Origin: Caulobacter vibrioides OR37 | GTDB lineage: Bacteria > Pseudomonadota > Alphaproteobacteria > Caulobacterales > Caulobacteraceae | NCBI RefSeq assembly: GCF_000372645.1 | Contig: NZ_APMP01000001.1 | Span: 310,001 to 374,000, forward strand | Direction: 5' to 3' | Length of the DNA: 64,000 bases | Part shown: positions 63,936 to 64,000 of the stretch, one piece after another | Position numbering within the stretch: position 1 is the stretch's first letter | Layout: every line of letters starts with the position of its first letter | Translations under genes and position numbers: made by a program | Notes under the pieces: generated by a model | Told to the model about the DNA's origin: nothing | What the model saw: only the letters and a program-made list of their open reading frames with translations | Databases searched by the model: none

Positions 63936-64000
63936 TCCACGCCTTGAGCAGGGTAATCATCAGGTCGCGAATTAGGCGAATGATGCTTTCAGATGAGATG

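Noticed and set aside
1..64000. tRNA, rRNA, CRISPR, transposase or phage genes
   Set aside because: I looked for cloverleaf ends, regular spaced repeats, DDE/integrase motifs and terminal inverted repeats, and saw none that hold up.

Overview
The window is about 67% GC, very gene-dense, and reads as chromosome of an alphaproteobacterium, most likely a Caulobacter. Three conserved blocks suggest this: ispDF / dusB-ntrB-ntrC-ntrY-ntrX-dat-hfq-hflX, ftsB-pdhA-pdhB-pdhC-gpx-lpd, and ratA-lipA. FecI/FecR/TonB receptor modules and an ExuT-like sugar transporter beside a GH31 enzyme also fit. I see no rRNA, tRNA, CRISPR array, insertion sequence or prophage.

Layout. 1-4.6 kb: carbohydrate use (esterase-like hydrolase, GH31 glycosidase, MFS carrier) with an upstream pair of operator-like sites. 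4.6-6.9 kb: a GT4 glycosyltransferase and a TagB/TagF-like transferase. 7.0-17.75 kb: twelve minus-strand genes, almost all joined by 1-13 nt overlaps or very short gaps. They encode a HAD phosphatase, class III aminotransferase, arginase-family enzyme, two small DMT proteins, a desaturase, an alpha/beta hydrolase with cysteine as nucleophile, a FemAB-like N-acyltransferase and a tripartite ABC exporter. Divergently, 18.0-23.3 kb holds an ECF sigma factor, FecR, a TonB receptor with a signalling domain, and a cyclopropane-fatty-acid synthase. The two arms look like one make/export and sense/uptake system for an amine-containing, probably acylated small molecule. This is the best candidate here for an undescribed system.

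23.4-24.5 kb holds an alginate-lyase-family gene broken by an exact 14-bp tandem duplication. 25.1-36.2 kb is a cobalamin uptake and late-assembly locus: a cobalamin riboswitch leads btuB, cobC/D, btuF-C-D, cbiB, cobQ, cobT, cobS and a tyrosine-phosphatase-like gene, with cobU divergent. 36.4-38.5 kb: a GPH symporter and mazG. 38.6-48.5 kb: hflX, hfq, dat and the two nitrogen two-component systems. Both response regulators lack the GAFTGA loop used to contact sigma-54.

48.7-57.6 kb: isoprenoid synthesis (ispDF), a CinA-type amidase, a FUSC exporter, ratA, lipA, a lipase-like lipoprotein, an acyl-activating enzyme, DoxX and a DUF6880-like protein. 57.6-63.9 kb: the pyruvate dehydrogenase complex (E1 alpha, E1 beta with a lipoyl domain, E2, E3), with a glutathione peroxidase between E2 and E3 and ftsB upstream. 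LipA, which makes the lipoyl cofactor, lies about 5 kb from the complex that uses it.

Nearly every base is coding. The only gene-free stretch over 300 bp is 35358-35719, which is the cobalamin riboswitch leader. Function calls rest on reading motifs and family resemblance by eye; no database search was possible.
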